Shown: piece after piece, positions 1 to 11,219 of the stretch
How positions within the stretch are numbered: position 1 is the stretch's first letter
Layout of the letters: each line of letters starts with the position of its first letter
Source of the DNA: Agapanthus africanus
Taxonomy: Eukaryota > Streptophyta > Magnoliopsida > Asparagales > Amaryllidaceae
Assembly: GCA_030015575.1 (NCBI GenBank)
Contig: JASDDO010000026.1
Location: forward strand, 452,267,096 to 452,331,095
Length of the DNA stretch: 64,000 bases
Direction of reading: 5' to 3'
Position numbers and translations under genes: made by a program
Notes under the pieces: generated by a model
The model's database searches: none
What the model saw: only the letters and a program-made list of their open reading frames with translations
What the model was told of the DNA's origin: nothing

Positions 1-422
1 CGGAAGAAGGCGATGCAAACAATGGGTACTCTCTACTTTTTGCAAAAACTCACCATGGCAACACTTGCCATATTTCTGGTGAGATCAAGCTCTTCATGAG
101 AAGAAGAAGAATATAGTTTTTGATAAAGAATGGCTTGTGAAAATGTTAATCTTTTAATCTTTTCCACCATGTCATATATATGACACATATCTTCACTCCC
201 CACTCTCTCTCATGTGTGTGTCAACATATAAGAGAGAGGGTGGGCCCCACCACCTAATTAAATATAGTATATAAATAATAATATATATACATTAATATAT
301 ATATAAAGATATATATACATTTACATATATTTATTTATACTTAATTAATAATGGTGGGAATTAATATATATATATTAAATAAGTATTAGTACATCTATCC
401 TATACACGAACACATCATGTAC
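1..422 (-). repeat. AT-rich flank, probably the distal part of inverted Copia LTR-5
   Basis: No coding frame is seen. The stretch is rich in TATATA runs and ends exactly where Copia-1 begins. Copia-1 is bounded on its other side (30278 onward) by an inverted Copia LTR that stops abruptly, so this stretch is inferred to be the missing part of that LTR, split by Copia-1. I have no second copy of this segment in the window to align, so the assignment rests on position alone. Confidence 0.35.
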
Positions 423-2479
423 TGTTGGATATATGTATGCCCTAGAGGCCATTATATGATAGTGTATGTATTGGTATGTGTGTGTGTGTGTTCAGGGGAC
501 ATTCTTGCTCGACATGATAGTATGCTATCTGGTTGCACCTTTTATCTTGGCATATTCATTTGATCATGCTTTCATTCATTTGGGACATGTTGATATAGCC
601 CTTAGGATATGCAGGACTATTGAGATTATGATGCGGATCATACTAGTGGGACATGTGTAGTCTATGAGCATATCCTTAAAATGTTTCTAATCGTCGTTGT
701 ATCGAGATGGGGCATCGATATTACCAGAGTAGACTAGCGTATACGTTACTTGTCCTATATGATGGGCGATGGATGATCGCATATCCATTGGTATGGTGAC
801 ACCAAAGACCGTATGCGGGTGCTCAGTGAGACTAGGTACACTGAACGGACTCGTCGAGAACTCATATGTGGTAATATATCTATCGTCGGATAGCAGTTCT
901 CAGGTGACACTGGTACATGTTAGTCTGTAGACCCGAGATCGTCATAGAGTCTTGTGTGCCTCCCACTGTACTTTGATCTCCACCCTACCACGACTCTACT
1001 GAGTCATGCAAACAGGTGGATTTTGGGTACAGTCCCGAGGCACATGGAGGCAATGAACGATAGAAGGGGTTTCGTCTCTCTCGGTATTGGGGGTTGATGT
1101 TGCACCATGTACGATTGGCTATAACAGAAAGTCCCTGGCCAGGGCTGCTGAGATTTACTGGTAAGTGTTATCAGTAGTTTCTCGATCTGTTATGAGCCAT
1201 ATACCGGCATAACTTATTGGGTTATTGGAGTCGACGATACCATCCCTAGACTCACATATTCAGTTTATTTGACGAAGAGACCGGACTGTACGATAAGTGT
1301 TACCAGTTGGCTCGACGGGAGTTTTAGCAGGTTTGCTTGTATTTCTTCTAATCGCTCAATACCTAAGAGCCGTTATGTACAGCTTGTGCCACTTTCGGTT
1401 TGTGGGCATGTGATATGATCACTGCCTACTGCTAGCGTATTGACGAGTCTTAGAGTCCCACAAAGGGGTCTCCTAGCTCAGGCGAAAAGATTTGGGGTGC
1501 ATATGTGATATGCGCGAGATCTCTAATAAATGTGTGTATAGGATACCGTATTTTAATCGGGCGTTTACTATTGGACGGGTCATATGAGATATGACCAGGT
1601 TATTAAATTAAGTGTTGATTTAATATTAAGTCCATTAGCTCATTTATTAAAACCTATTTCTTTATGATGCATGCATGAGTGTATGTATATGTTGATATGC
1701 ATGGATACATGCAAGCATACATGTGTCATGGTTGATGATACATTGGTGGTGGCAATGCAAGACTCACATGGTAACATATTTAGATATTTTGATTATTTGA
1801 GAAAAGCAAAATGGGATTAAAATCATGGTTGACTATTCAACTCTCTTAAGTTGACAAAAGTCAATGGTTTCTTTGCCTATGGTTTTAGCCCATGGTTTTT
1901 CTTAAACTCATGTTACAAAATATCTAGATATTTTGTAACCATGCTTTAGCATGGATGACTTCATTTACTCTCTTGAGTTTAGAGAGAGTTATCATATTAT
2001 TCTCTTGAGTTTAGTTTTGTGCCATCTCTTTCTTCCTCTCTCTCCTCAAAGCTCTTTAGGGTTTTAAATGAAAGAGAAAGAATAAAAAAGAAAAGGTTTT
2101 GTAGTGAGATCCAAACCTACATCACCATTCCACTTTAGTCTAGCCCACTACTGTGGAGTGTTTGCATCATCTTAATCCTTGATCAAGTGAAGCTTGGAGC
2201 TTGGTGCAAAGGGACTTCGTGGTGGATCATCGTGGACTTGGAAGGACACAAGCCAACCGGTTCAAACCTCAATCGATCAAAGGAGTCTAGGAGAAGGTCT
2301 ACAAAGGTTGTACTCTCTCCCCACTTAGTGTTAGACACTTTATAGTATGTGATACTATAGTTTGTTACTCTATTTTTCTAGTTCGATTCATGTTTAGAAT
2401 TGTTTAGCACCTTCTAAATTTTTGTTATAGCATGTGTGATGCAACCCTAAACTTAGGATGGTGCTAGAGAATTCCTATA
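423..2479 (+). repeat. Copia-1 5' LTR
   Basis: It starts TGTTGGATATATGTATGCCC and matches the sequence at 28205-30277 through its whole length with scattered differences. It ends ATTCCTATA, whereas the 3' copy ends ATTCCTACA, so the terminal CA has mutated here. It holds a short TG microsatellite (about 476-491) that is much longer in the other LTR. No coding sequence is supported; small frames in it are chance. Confidence 0.92.
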
Positions 2480-2480
2480 G

Positions 2481-2494
2481 TGATATCAGAGCCA
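2481..2494 (+). other. Copia-1 primer binding site (initiator tRNA-Met type, mutated)
   Basis: TGATATCAGAGCCA follows the LTR after one base. The plant initiator-Met primer site reads TGGTATCAGAGC, as in Copia-2 and the Gypsy elements here; the third base has changed from G to A. The matching end of the tRNA would prime minus-strand DNA synthesis. Confidence 0.85.
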
Positions 2495-4012
2495 AACTAG
2501 AAACTTATACAATTTTAGAAACAATTCGAAAACGAAACAACTTCAAATTAACAAAAACTGCAACCCTCAAATTTAGCTTCTCTGTCGATTTTTAAATGTG
2601 CTCGAAAAAATTTTCAAACAACTGCAGAAGCTTATTGGTAATGCACTGAGAACACATAACAAATTTGAGGCATTTCCCCCAGAATTTGGCCGAGCACCCA
2701 GCCCCAAAATCCGGCGTCGCCGGCCCCTTTACCCCCAAATCACGTCGAATTTTTCCTGTGCTCCGGTGTCTAGGTTTTGGAGTTTCAGGTATTGTTTGTT
2801 TAAGCCAAAATTTCATGTGATGCTAATTTTGCTTAGGGGATTATTCGGAGTGTCTCGTAGTCGTATATTTTAATATTGCATTGGTAACTTGGATGATGTT
2901 TTACAATTCGAGCGAACATCAATAACCCCCCATTACCCTTGCTGAAAATTTCCAAGTGTTGGAATTTTCCTAAGTTAAATATATTTGAATGTTCATGCAA
3001 GTAATCATATGGACCCTCTAGAGGAACAAAACCCTAACTCGATTCTATGACCATGGAACCGCGGCCGAACCTTAGGGTTTACCGTAGTCTTGTGGCGCCA
3101 TAGGTGAGGCAAGGGTTGGACCTTCTACGGCTGGTCCATAGACACTATGGCATGTTTTTTTGGATATTTTAGCTTATGCTCAAGTGTTGAGCTTTCGGGG
3201 TAATTTGTGGGTGTTTGTTGACTCGATCGAAACGTTTAACATTGTCTTGATATTTCTGAATGTGATACAATAAATGGAATCTACACTAATTAGTTTTGTG
3301 AAAAGTAATTAGTTGCGTGTGAGTCTAATATTTCGGTCTCGGTAAAATCGGGTATCTTGTTGAATTACCCGGCTTCTTTGAAAAGGTGTTTTCATGGTTG
3401 AGACCTAAATATAAGATTTGCATTGTTAGGCATGAAATCCTGAATATGTGATATTCCAGGTTTATGATGTCTAAAGGCAGTGTCGATTCCAATTGTTGTA
3501 GTTTTTCATTTTCTTTTCTACGACTGTAAGTGTAGTATGTGGTGTATCGCCGGTTTCGTTGCTATACATCGACGACAATTGGGGTACACATACTTACTTA
3601 CGTTGATGATATGTGATATTATGTGTTGCTAAGATATGATGTACAGGATCGTCGCGAATGAATAGCGGGGGGTTTTATGTGAGATGAGAGTTTTTCTTTC
3701 CATTCGTGTAAAATTAAATGTATGTAATATTCTTTTATTGGGGCACATCTGGGTTGAGGATGATGTCACTATTGTTGTATATTATTTACTTTTCCGCATT
3801 AGGATAGACCCAAGGAGGGGAGCATAAGTGACCGGGTTCTAGGGTTCAGTGGGCGGCCATCTCGAGAAGTCGAGACCGGGTCTCCTAAACTCTAGAATTG
3901 GTAGGGTCACTTGCCGCTCTAGTAGAGGTCTAAGGGTGTGGGCTTGGCTATTCATCGCGACGGTGGAATCCGTATTTTTATTGTTGGCTAAATACAAAAT
4001 ACGGACCTCCTA
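2495..4012 (+). other. Copia-1 untranslated leader, first part, with a candidate splice donor
   Basis: This non-coding stretch runs from the primer site to the CACTA insertion and resumes at 11429. It aligns with the Copia-2 leader (42435-44436) and, inverted, with 35319-36838. A good splice donor, TTTCAG|GTATTG, lies at 2788/2789. A pyrimidine tract plus AG just before gag (12571-12572) could be its acceptor, giving an intron in the leader. A GC-rich half palindrome (ACCGCGGCC) lies at about 3058-3066. No protein is supported. Confidence 0.75.
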
Positions 4013-4545
4013 CACTACTACAAAGAAGGGTTGCCCCTACGGATATATCCGTAGGTGCAACCCACTGCCCCTACGGTTATATACGTAGGGGCGAAAAAAT
4101 ACCCCGTAGGTGCAAAGGCCGCAGGTGCAAGTCGAGGCCCTGAACTTATCTCTACGGTTAAATTCTTGCCCCTACGGATATGTATGTAGGTCCAGTTTCC
4201 CCTACGGAGTAAGCCGTAGGGTATAAGATTTTATATTATTTACAGTTTATTTTAATAAATTACTTGGACCTACGGCTATATCCGTAGGGGAATGTACTAC
4301 CCCCTACAGATATATTCGTAGGTACTTTTCAGTAGGGGCACAAATTCAGGATTCCTGATATGTGCCCCTACGGATAACCCCGTAGGGGAATGTCAGTGGC
4401 CCCTACGGATATATCCGTAGGGGGATTCCCAAACACCTGGCACTGACATCTGGGGGAAATATCAGTTACTGCTGATATTTAGCCCCTACGGATATATCCG
4501 TAGGGGTAACGTGTAGGCCTACGGATTAATCCGTAGGTACATATT
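4013..4545. repeat. CACTA left terminal repeat and subterminal repeat array
   Basis: After the CACTA tip there are about ten copies of a near-palindrome whose core is CTACGGATATATCCGTAG, often extended to four C and four G at the edges (for example around 4032, 4068, 4167, 4365, 4400 and 4483). In En/Spm such repeats bind the TNPA protein. The same unit occurs near the other end. Each palindrome can form a hairpin as single strand. Confidence 0.85.
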
Positions 4546-4796
4546 ATCTGAAAATTTTTTTAAAAAATGTCCTGCTTGATTTTTTCCCGCCCTGTGCACA
4601 TTAATGTATACATCAATCAAATCATATATTGCAGTATTCATAATCACATCTCACGCATATATATAATATACAAAAGAAACACAAAAACTGAATATGATAT
4701 AAATACAAACCAATATGAATATCGTTTCAAAATGTAGTACAATGTGTATGATATAAATAAATACATGTTTCAAAAAAAAAGAACCAAAAATCTACC

Positions 4797-4935
4797 CTAG
4801 CTCGGTCCAGCTCGGTCCTGCTCCTCGGTCAATAAACTCTGCAATTCGTCGCGAGCGGGAGTCTGAGTGGGCGGTGGAGCTACAGGAGCTGTCTGCGGAA
4901 CCGCAGCCGAAGGAGATGCGTGTGGAGGTCGGCCG
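4797..4935 (-). pseudogene. Possible last exon of a CACTA TNPA-like protein
   Basis: Read on the minus strand, one frame gives a proline-rich then acidic tail ending TPARDELQSLLTEEQDRAGPS and a stop at 4797-4799. Pro-rich, acidic C-termini are common in plant Ptta/En/Spm (PF03004-like) proteins. A splice acceptor may lie near 4935. It would follow the coiled-coil fragment at 5169-5423. The frame is short and the assignment rests on composition and position. Confidence 0.3.
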
Positions 4936-5168
4936 ATCTACCCTGTCGCGTCTGGATATAACTTGTGTAAGAAGCGTGTAAGAACTGTTTATTATTCGAA
5001 TTCGTATCATTATTAAGTTATTTCGAAACCCTGTTTGGATATCTAGTTTGGAAAAGCGTTGTTTATTTCAATTACATATGTATGTATGATTAATAAAACA
5101 TAAGTCTACAACCAAATAAGCTCAGGCTATGTACTGATATTGGATATGTTGATATCTATAATATGACA

Positions 5169-5423
5169 TTATATTTTACTATTAAGTAGTATACATACCA
5201 GCATCCCATTCAACTCCTGAACGGTGGCCTTCAAGCTCTCCTGTTCCTGCTGGATACGTCGCTGACTGGAGACGGAGGAAGTAACCACCGGGGTGGAGTC
5301 CAACCTCATATGGGCCCTGCTAGAGCCCAGTCCTCGGCCTATCTCCAAACCTCCGTGGTGCCGTCCATGTGCGGCGTCCAGGACTGGGGTCAGCAGCCTC
5401 GAATGTTGCCTTCCCCCTAGCAA
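5169..5423 (-). pseudogene. Possible coiled-coil exon of a CACTA TNPA-like protein
   Basis: The minus-strand frame ends in a Gln/Glu-rich helix (SSQRRIQQEQESLKATVQEL) followed by Asn-Gly-Met and a GTATGT splice donor at about 5200. A C-terminal coiled coil of this kind is typical of PF03004-type proteins encoded by plant CACTA elements. No DNA-binding or transposase core is visible upstream, so I treat it as a remnant. The alternative is a chance frame. Confidence 0.35.
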
Positions 5424-5897
5424 CTGTCAGAACATTATATTTAGCACATACTGGTCTATAAAATTGACAAGAAATACCAAAATCAACAAATTCAAAGCCT
5501 TACCTACAGAGATAGAAGATGTGCTCCTCTGGTATCTGCATGTATCAAAATTTGAATAATATTAATTAATTTCAGTACATACATACTAACAAGGTAAACT
5601 CGCATATAGCGCTGCTTACACATATGACAGGGAGTGAACAAGCTCTTGTAGATGCGCAAATCTAATCTCATCAAGCAGCCCATGATAATGAGTTGGACGA
5701 CTAAGAGCAAAAGAAATGTGTGTATATTTATGATATAGCATTCTAAATCAATATACATGCCCTATATAATATATAAACATACCTGGAGGAACGGGAGTGA
5801 CCTCTGTCCCTGATATGGACGCATCACCAACAACTAGACAATCAAACATTGACAATATAAGTAATTTTGACATAAACATGCATGGATATCTATAATA

Positions 5898-6360
5898 TTA
5901 CATTCAAAATGGATATTAGAGAGCGCACCTGCAGTGAGAAGTGGTAAAAGTATCACCCAACTAGGGTGTAATTTACAGAATCAGTTGAGACTCTTAAAAG
6001 TCATAGAAGAACCCGACCTGCACAAATCTGATGTATGCTTTCCATTGGACACTAAGAAGTCTCTAAAGGGAAAAGCCTATGTGAAAGCCATCATTAGTTC
6101 ATATCAGAAGATTGATGCTGAAACAGAAAACGAGAAATGTCATTTTTTTCTTCTTCCGCCACATTACTGTCTTCTCCTTCTGCCACATTACTGTCTTCTC
6201 CTTCTTATGATGTGCGCGTGCAAATTCAATGACTATATTGAGAATATTGATTAATAGGGGGTAGGAAAAGTATTTCTCAAATGGCTTTTACGTCTTAAAA
6301 CCATAAACTACTAAGTAATGACATACATAATTTTTTTAGTATAAAGGTTGTTATTTTAAG
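5898..6360 (+). repeat. Captured unknown segment, copy A, with a 106-codon frame
   Basis: This 463-bp segment recurs in the same orientation, without net length change, at 7993-8455 and in inverted, partly deleted form at 7690-7971. The frame 5934-6254 starts after GTGAGA and reads VIEEPDLHKSDVCFPLDT, then a stretch with a Phe/Leu/Pro/Tyr repeat caused by a tandem 24-bp duplication. I do not recognise the protein. The frame is open in copies A and C, so it may be a gene fragment picked up by the transposon. No start context or intron border was proven. Confidence 0.55.
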
Positions 6361-6644
6361 TTTTCCCTTATAGAGATATGATCTAACTGCATCTATCAAC
6401 TATAAGTGTGCAGAAAATTATGATAAGAAATCATAAGAAAGGGTCGTAGCCATGCATAACTTTGAATCTACATACCAAATCATGCACTTATTGTCACCTT
6501 GCCTTAGAATATAAAATATCTTGGAAGACAGTAAGCGAGCATTTAAATCTCGATAGCTTTTGACTTCAACATATATTTTTCTCAAGTACCGTGAAATATA
6601 CTTGCTCCGTATAAACCGTTTTCAGGAAGATGGATTAATAATGA
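6361..6644 (+). other. CACTA interior between copy A and the fold-back
   Basis: Sequence continuous with copy A that is missing from the inverted copy: there GAGAATAT joins GGATTAATAATG directly, so about 380 bp (6243-6625) were lost from the inverted arm. A short frame (6560-6772) runs through it into the fold-back arm and has a hydrophobic middle. It is not recognised. Confidence 0.4.
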
Positions 6645-7682
6645 CAAATTATCCATTGTGGCTCACTAGGTTAGCATTTTCTCTTCTATTGACCATCTTT
6701 CTAATCAGCTTGGTAAATTTATTCGGAACCGGCTGCGAATCATTAAAAGACGTGCATAAGAAAGAGAACTAAAATACAGATATATAGCATACCGATACAT
6801 CGAAACTTCATATTTGCGATGGCAATCCAGAGATATTTATTTCTACACACGTGGTGCGCGTGCGAATGCGTCAGGCATCATGGACAAATATTTCAGAACA
6901 TGGAAAGTATTATTCGTATAAAGTAATTAAACTTTTAAACACCTTGAGTAGATATTTTCTTAGTTGATGCAATCATATCATGAGGACTAAATTTAAGCTA
7001 TTATATATATGCTTATGTATTTATCTAACCTAAAATATCACACACACACAGAGAGAGAGAGAGAGAGAACACCTGGTAGGTAAATAAATCAGGTAGCAGG
7101 ATACTGAAGAAATAAAGTCCATAGCATTGCTCATCATCATCATCCATGATCCCTTTGATAATATTTTTTCAAAGGGATCACGGATGATGATGATGAGCAA
7201 TGCTATGGACTCCATTTCTTCAGGATCCTGCTACCTAATTTCTCTATCTACCTGGTGTTCTCCCCCCCTCTCTCTCTCTGTGTGTGTGATATATTAGATT
7301 AGAAAAATACATAAGCATATGTATAATAGCTTAAATTTAGTCATCATGATATGATTGCATCAACTAAGAAAATATCTACCCAAGGTGTTTAAAAGTTTTA
7401 ATTACTTTATACGAATAATACTTTCCATGTTCTGAAATATTTGTCCATGATGCCTGACGCATTCGCACGCGCACCACGTGTGTAGAAATAAATATCTCTG
7501 GATTGCCATCGCAACTATGAAGTTTCGATGTATCGGTATGCTATATATCTGTATTTTAGTTCTCTTTCTTATGCATGTCTTTTAATGATTCGCAGCCGGT
7601 TCCGAATAAATTTACCAAGCTGATTAGAAAGATGGTCAATAGAAGAGAAAATGCTAACCTAGTGAGACACAATAGATAATTT
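6645..7682. repeat. Long inverted repeat (fold-back), arms about 515 bp, loop 10 bp
   Basis: The left arm (about 6645-7158) and the right arm (7169-7682) are reverse complements around a 10-base loop at 7159-7168. At the centre GATCCCTTTGA faces TCAAAGGGATC. By eye the arms match at about 93-97%, with small differences and a variable GA/CA tract (7040-7070 against 7262-7290). The outer part of the repeat continues at 6005-6243 against 7690-7945 after the deletion noted above. A transcript through it would fold into a double strand of more than 500 bp. Confidence 0.93.
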
Positions 7683-7689
7683 GTCATTA

Positions 7690-7992
7690 TTAATCCATAT
7701 TCTCAATATAGTCATTGAATTTGCACCCGAACATCATAAGAAGGAGAAGACAGTAATGTGGCAGAAGGAGAAGACAGTAATGTGGCGGAAGAAGAAAAAA
7801 ATGACATTTCTCGTTCTCTGTTTCATCATCAATCTTCTGATATGAACTAATGATGGCTTTCACATAGGCTTTTCCCATTAGAGACTTCTTAGTGTCCAAT
7901 GGAAAGCATACATCAGATTTGTGCAGGTCGGGTTCTTCTATGACTTTTAAGATTTGTGCAGGTCGGGTTCTCTCTAATATCCATATCGATAC
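7690..7992 (-). repeat. Captured unknown segment, inverted copy B, rearranged
   Basis: Minus-strand copy of the segment in copies A and C, with the same protein frame at 7690-7899. At its outer end a 21-bp stretch (7916-7936) is repeated at 7951-7971, and the sequence then jumps to the segment edge (TCTCTAATATCCAT) before copy C starts. About 90 bp of the source are skipped. The pattern suggests template switching during repair. Confidence 0.75.
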
Positions 7993-8455
7993 TTACATTC
8001 AAAATGGATATTAGAGAGCGCACCTGCAGTGAGAAGTGGTAAAAGTATCACCCAACTAGGGTGTAATTTACAGAATCAGTTGAGACTCTTAAAAGTCATA
8101 GAAGAACCCGACCTGCACAAATCTGATGTATGCTTTCCATTGGACACTAAGAAGTCTCTAATGGGAAAAGCCTATGTGAAAGCCATCATTAGTTCATATC
8201 AGAAGATTGATACTGAAACAGAGAACGAGAAATGTCATTTTTTTCTTCTTCCGCCACATTACTGTCTTCTCCTTCTGCCACATTACTGTCTTCTCCTTCT
8301 TATGATGTGCGCGTGCAAATTCAATGACTATATTGAGAATATTGATTAATAGTGGGTAGAAAAAGTATTTCTCAAATGTCTTTTGCGTCTTAAAACCATA
8401 AACTACTAAGCAATGGCATACATAATTTTTTTAGTATAAAGGTTGTTATTTTAAG
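7993..8455 (+). repeat. Captured unknown segment, copy C, with a 106-codon frame
   Basis: Direct copy of 5898-6360 with the same length and only a handful of base changes (for example AAAGGG to AATGGG and GCTGAA to ACTGAA). The frame 8029-8349 stays open over 106 codons. Two open copies this similar may mean either recent duplication or conservation; the sequence alone cannot separate these. Confidence 0.8.
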
Positions 8456-10680
8456 TGCGCGTGCAAATTCAATGAAAGTTAGATTTGAGGATACCCATGT
8501 ATGAGTTGTATTCTATATATGTGTGTTTCGATTTATGATTTCGCTTAAGTGTAGGGTTGTTTTTACTTAAAGAAGTATCACCATCTACTATATATAAAAA
8601 AAAATATAGCAAACTAGGATTGGTATTCAAATCCCAGTCCAGATTGGTATTCAAAATTTATTTAATTAGTTTGTGATCCACATCATTTGATTCGTTGTTT
8701 GAGGCATCAATGTAGGCACAAATATCGGCGACGAGGAACTCGACGAAGAAGAACGAGGGCGGTGGCGGGCTGAGAACGGAGGGCGCGCGGTGGCGACGAA
8801 GAGAAAATTGGAGACGCGGGAACGAGAGAATTTTGGGAACGAGAGGGAAAGATATCGAGGCGTATATTGGTATCGATGGGAATATGAAGGTTTCATATTA
8901 TCATCGAGTATCATATATTGGTTTTAACCTGAATATCTTGAGTCGCTCTCTAATTATGCGTTTGTTGTGCATTCGTGTTGTATGTGTAACATGATTTTAA
9001 ACCATTGAGATCAAGATTGATAGAACTGATCATCCTACATTGCAATAGCATTCATCGACCAAAAATAGATTGCGGTCTGGATATGGCATATTGGCAGATG
9101 TTACCTATATGCATAAATCTTATGTCTAATGACCATAAGATTGTCGGAGACAGTTTTGATGTTTTGTGGGTTTGGTTTTATACTTGGGACAATCCAATGT
9201 TGACACACACACATAAATAACAAATTAAAGTAAACTAACTAAGAGGCATGTTTGAGTTTTATACTGGGATCACAAATAGCATGATGGCTGCAAACAGGTT
9301 GCTTGAATACTTGCAGATAATCCAATGTTGCCTCGCCATTTCTATAAATTTTAAACTCCCTGGAAAATTATCATCACTCAGGATTACTTTAGGGCCAGTT
9401 TGGCTGCTTCTTGCTTGTGATTCAACATTCAGCTTTTTGTTGATTTGGAACTCAGAGAGTGTTGCAAAACAAATCCAAAACTAAATAAACCTCAAACTAG
9501 CTACAGAGAAGGCAAACAGCAAACCCCATGAAGTTTGGCTTTCAAGAGTTTTCCCACTAAAATACACTTAGATGCAGCACTTTAAGGAAGCTTGCAGCAA
9601 TATAAAAACTTTTAGGTAGTTTAGTCAAAAACTGCAGTGCTTCAAGATTGTTTAAGTTTTATGTGTGCTTAAGCTGTCATACAGAAATTATCGTTGCAAA
9701 AATGTTCGCAACCCTAGCTTTTCCAGCAACGATACTGGAATACGAGCCTCAGATATGCCAGCTTAGGAATCAAAATAAGAAAGAGATTTGGGGTTATCCT
9801 AAGTCCAAAGTCAAACGGGCTCGAGAAATATATAAACCCAAAAAAATGACTGCATAAAGATCTCATAAAGATGAAAAGGATGTTATGCAAGCTCTGAACA
9901 AATCTTGAACGGAACTTTCACAAGAATTTACAATACCCGACCAGAATCCAATCCTGAGTTTGATGAAGCTTCAGGCCTTCAGCTTCCCCACAGAAAATAG
10001 TTAGGGCAAACCCTTTGCAAAACCATAGCTTTCATGCAGAGATGACGCTCAGAACATGCCAGCTTCCAAACACATTGAATAATACATAATCTCCCATACT
10101 CTCTCTCTCTCAATCAGACAGTTTATATTTGGATTTGAATTTAGGAAAAGAAATAAGAAGGCTACAAACCAGCTTGCCTCGCCAATCTCATAACTATAAA
10201 GCTCATAAAAGTGGAAGCTTGAGGGCAAGCCATCATCGCCTCCATTCAATTGAAGCCAAATCATCCACAAAAAATAGAAATAAATATAATAATTGATCGA
10301 TAGGCAAAATTGCAAGAAACCTATTCAGATTTTTGCATGAAAAAATAAGAGATGTAAATTAAGTAAAAGATTACCAAATGAAATTATCCCATCACTTGAA
10401 CCCCCTCTCAAGACATTTTAGCAAAAATTCCCCCAGTAATTTTCTTCGGTTTAACCGTTTTATATCATAGAAGAAAGATAAATTTCAAATGTATATACAT
10501 GCATACACACACACACATCATATACACAGTTTTTGAATGTTGCCAGAATTTCAACGGTAATTCTAGATTTTTCCAAACTCTGAAGGCTTCACAAAAATTT
10601 TAAATACAGATAATAATATGATTGAAGAGATCAATCACCAATTTTTTAATGAGGATCAACTGAAACCCCAAACAGAGCAA
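8456..10680. other. CACTA interior without a recognised gene
   Basis: About 2.2 kb of mostly AT-rich sequence. A GC-rich block lies at about 8720-8830 with GACGA-type triplets similar in composition to 11050-11130. Short frames occur at 9005-9220, 9248-9484, 9648-9857 and, on the minus strand, 10049-10315; none has a motif I know, and none is supported as a gene. A CA microsatellite lies at about 10505-10520. Confidence 0.5.
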
Positions 10681-10710
10681 GCAAATTACAAAGATCCCAA
10701 AACCCCGCCT

Positions 10711-10920
10711 GGCCCAGCCCCAGCCCCAGCCCCCAGCCCCAGCCCCAGCCCCAGCCCCCAGCCCCAGCCCAACCCTAACCCCAGCGTGGCCAGCTAAACC
10801 CCAACACCAACCCTAAGGCAAACCCTAACCCCAGCCCCACCCCAGCAGCAGCCGAACCCCAACCCTAACCCTACCCTGACCCCGACCCCGACCGCGACCG
10901 CGACCGCGACCCCTGCCCAA
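10711..10920. repeat. CCCCAG tandem array with telomere-like and CCGACC variants
   Basis: CCCCAG repeats (about 10714-10772) grade into AACCCTAACCCC units (about 10769-10870) and then into CCCCGACC and CGCGACC units (about 10878-10912). On the minus strand this is a long series of GGGG tracts spaced by two bases, a strong G-quadruplex pattern. The minus-strand frame through it encodes Gly-Arg repeats and is not taken as a gene. Confidence 0.85.
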
Positions 10921-11010
10921 CCCCAACTCGCGCGCAACCCCAGACCCAGCCATGAACCCTAAGCCCAAAATAATCCAAAAATTCTTTAATTTACCTCGAG
11001 ATTTACTCAC

Positions 11011-11210
11011 CTGAACGGCTGCTGCTGGGGCTGGGGCGACGACCTGAACCGCGGTGGCGACGAGAACTGCGGTGGCGACGAAACCGGCGGTGGCGACGAG
11101 GAGAACGACGGTGGCGACGACGGCGTGGCGATTTGGGGATTTTTCTCGCGCTAGATCGAGAGAGAGAGAAAGAGAAAGTGAGCGTAGACGATCGGTCTGG
11201 GATCTTAATA
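11011..11210 (-). other. Candidate first exon of a minus-strand CACTA transcript
   Basis: Reading on the minus strand, a GC-rich stretch holds four imperfect 18-bp units with the core TCGTCGCCACCG (11053-11130) and ends at a very good donor, GTTCAG|GTGAGTAAAT (11011/11010). GC-rich first exons with strong donors next to the subterminal repeats suit the transposase promoter end of a CACTA element. No transcript is shown, and the downstream exons are mostly missing. Confidence 0.4.
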
Positions 11211-11219
11211 AACCGATAT

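Noticed and set aside
4025-4545. Regularly spaced repeats that could suggest a CRISPR array
   Set aside because: The repeats are CACTA subterminal palindromes with irregular spacing and mutated units, in a plant genome.
10769-10870. Telomere-like AACCCTAACCC units as a possible chromosome end
   Set aside because: They are few, degenerate and embedded in a CCCCAG array within a transposon flanked by more elements.
10825-11010. Minus-strand Gly-Arg repeat frame
   Set aside because: Produced by the GC-rich tandem array; it has no conserved context and crosses the candidate splice donor.
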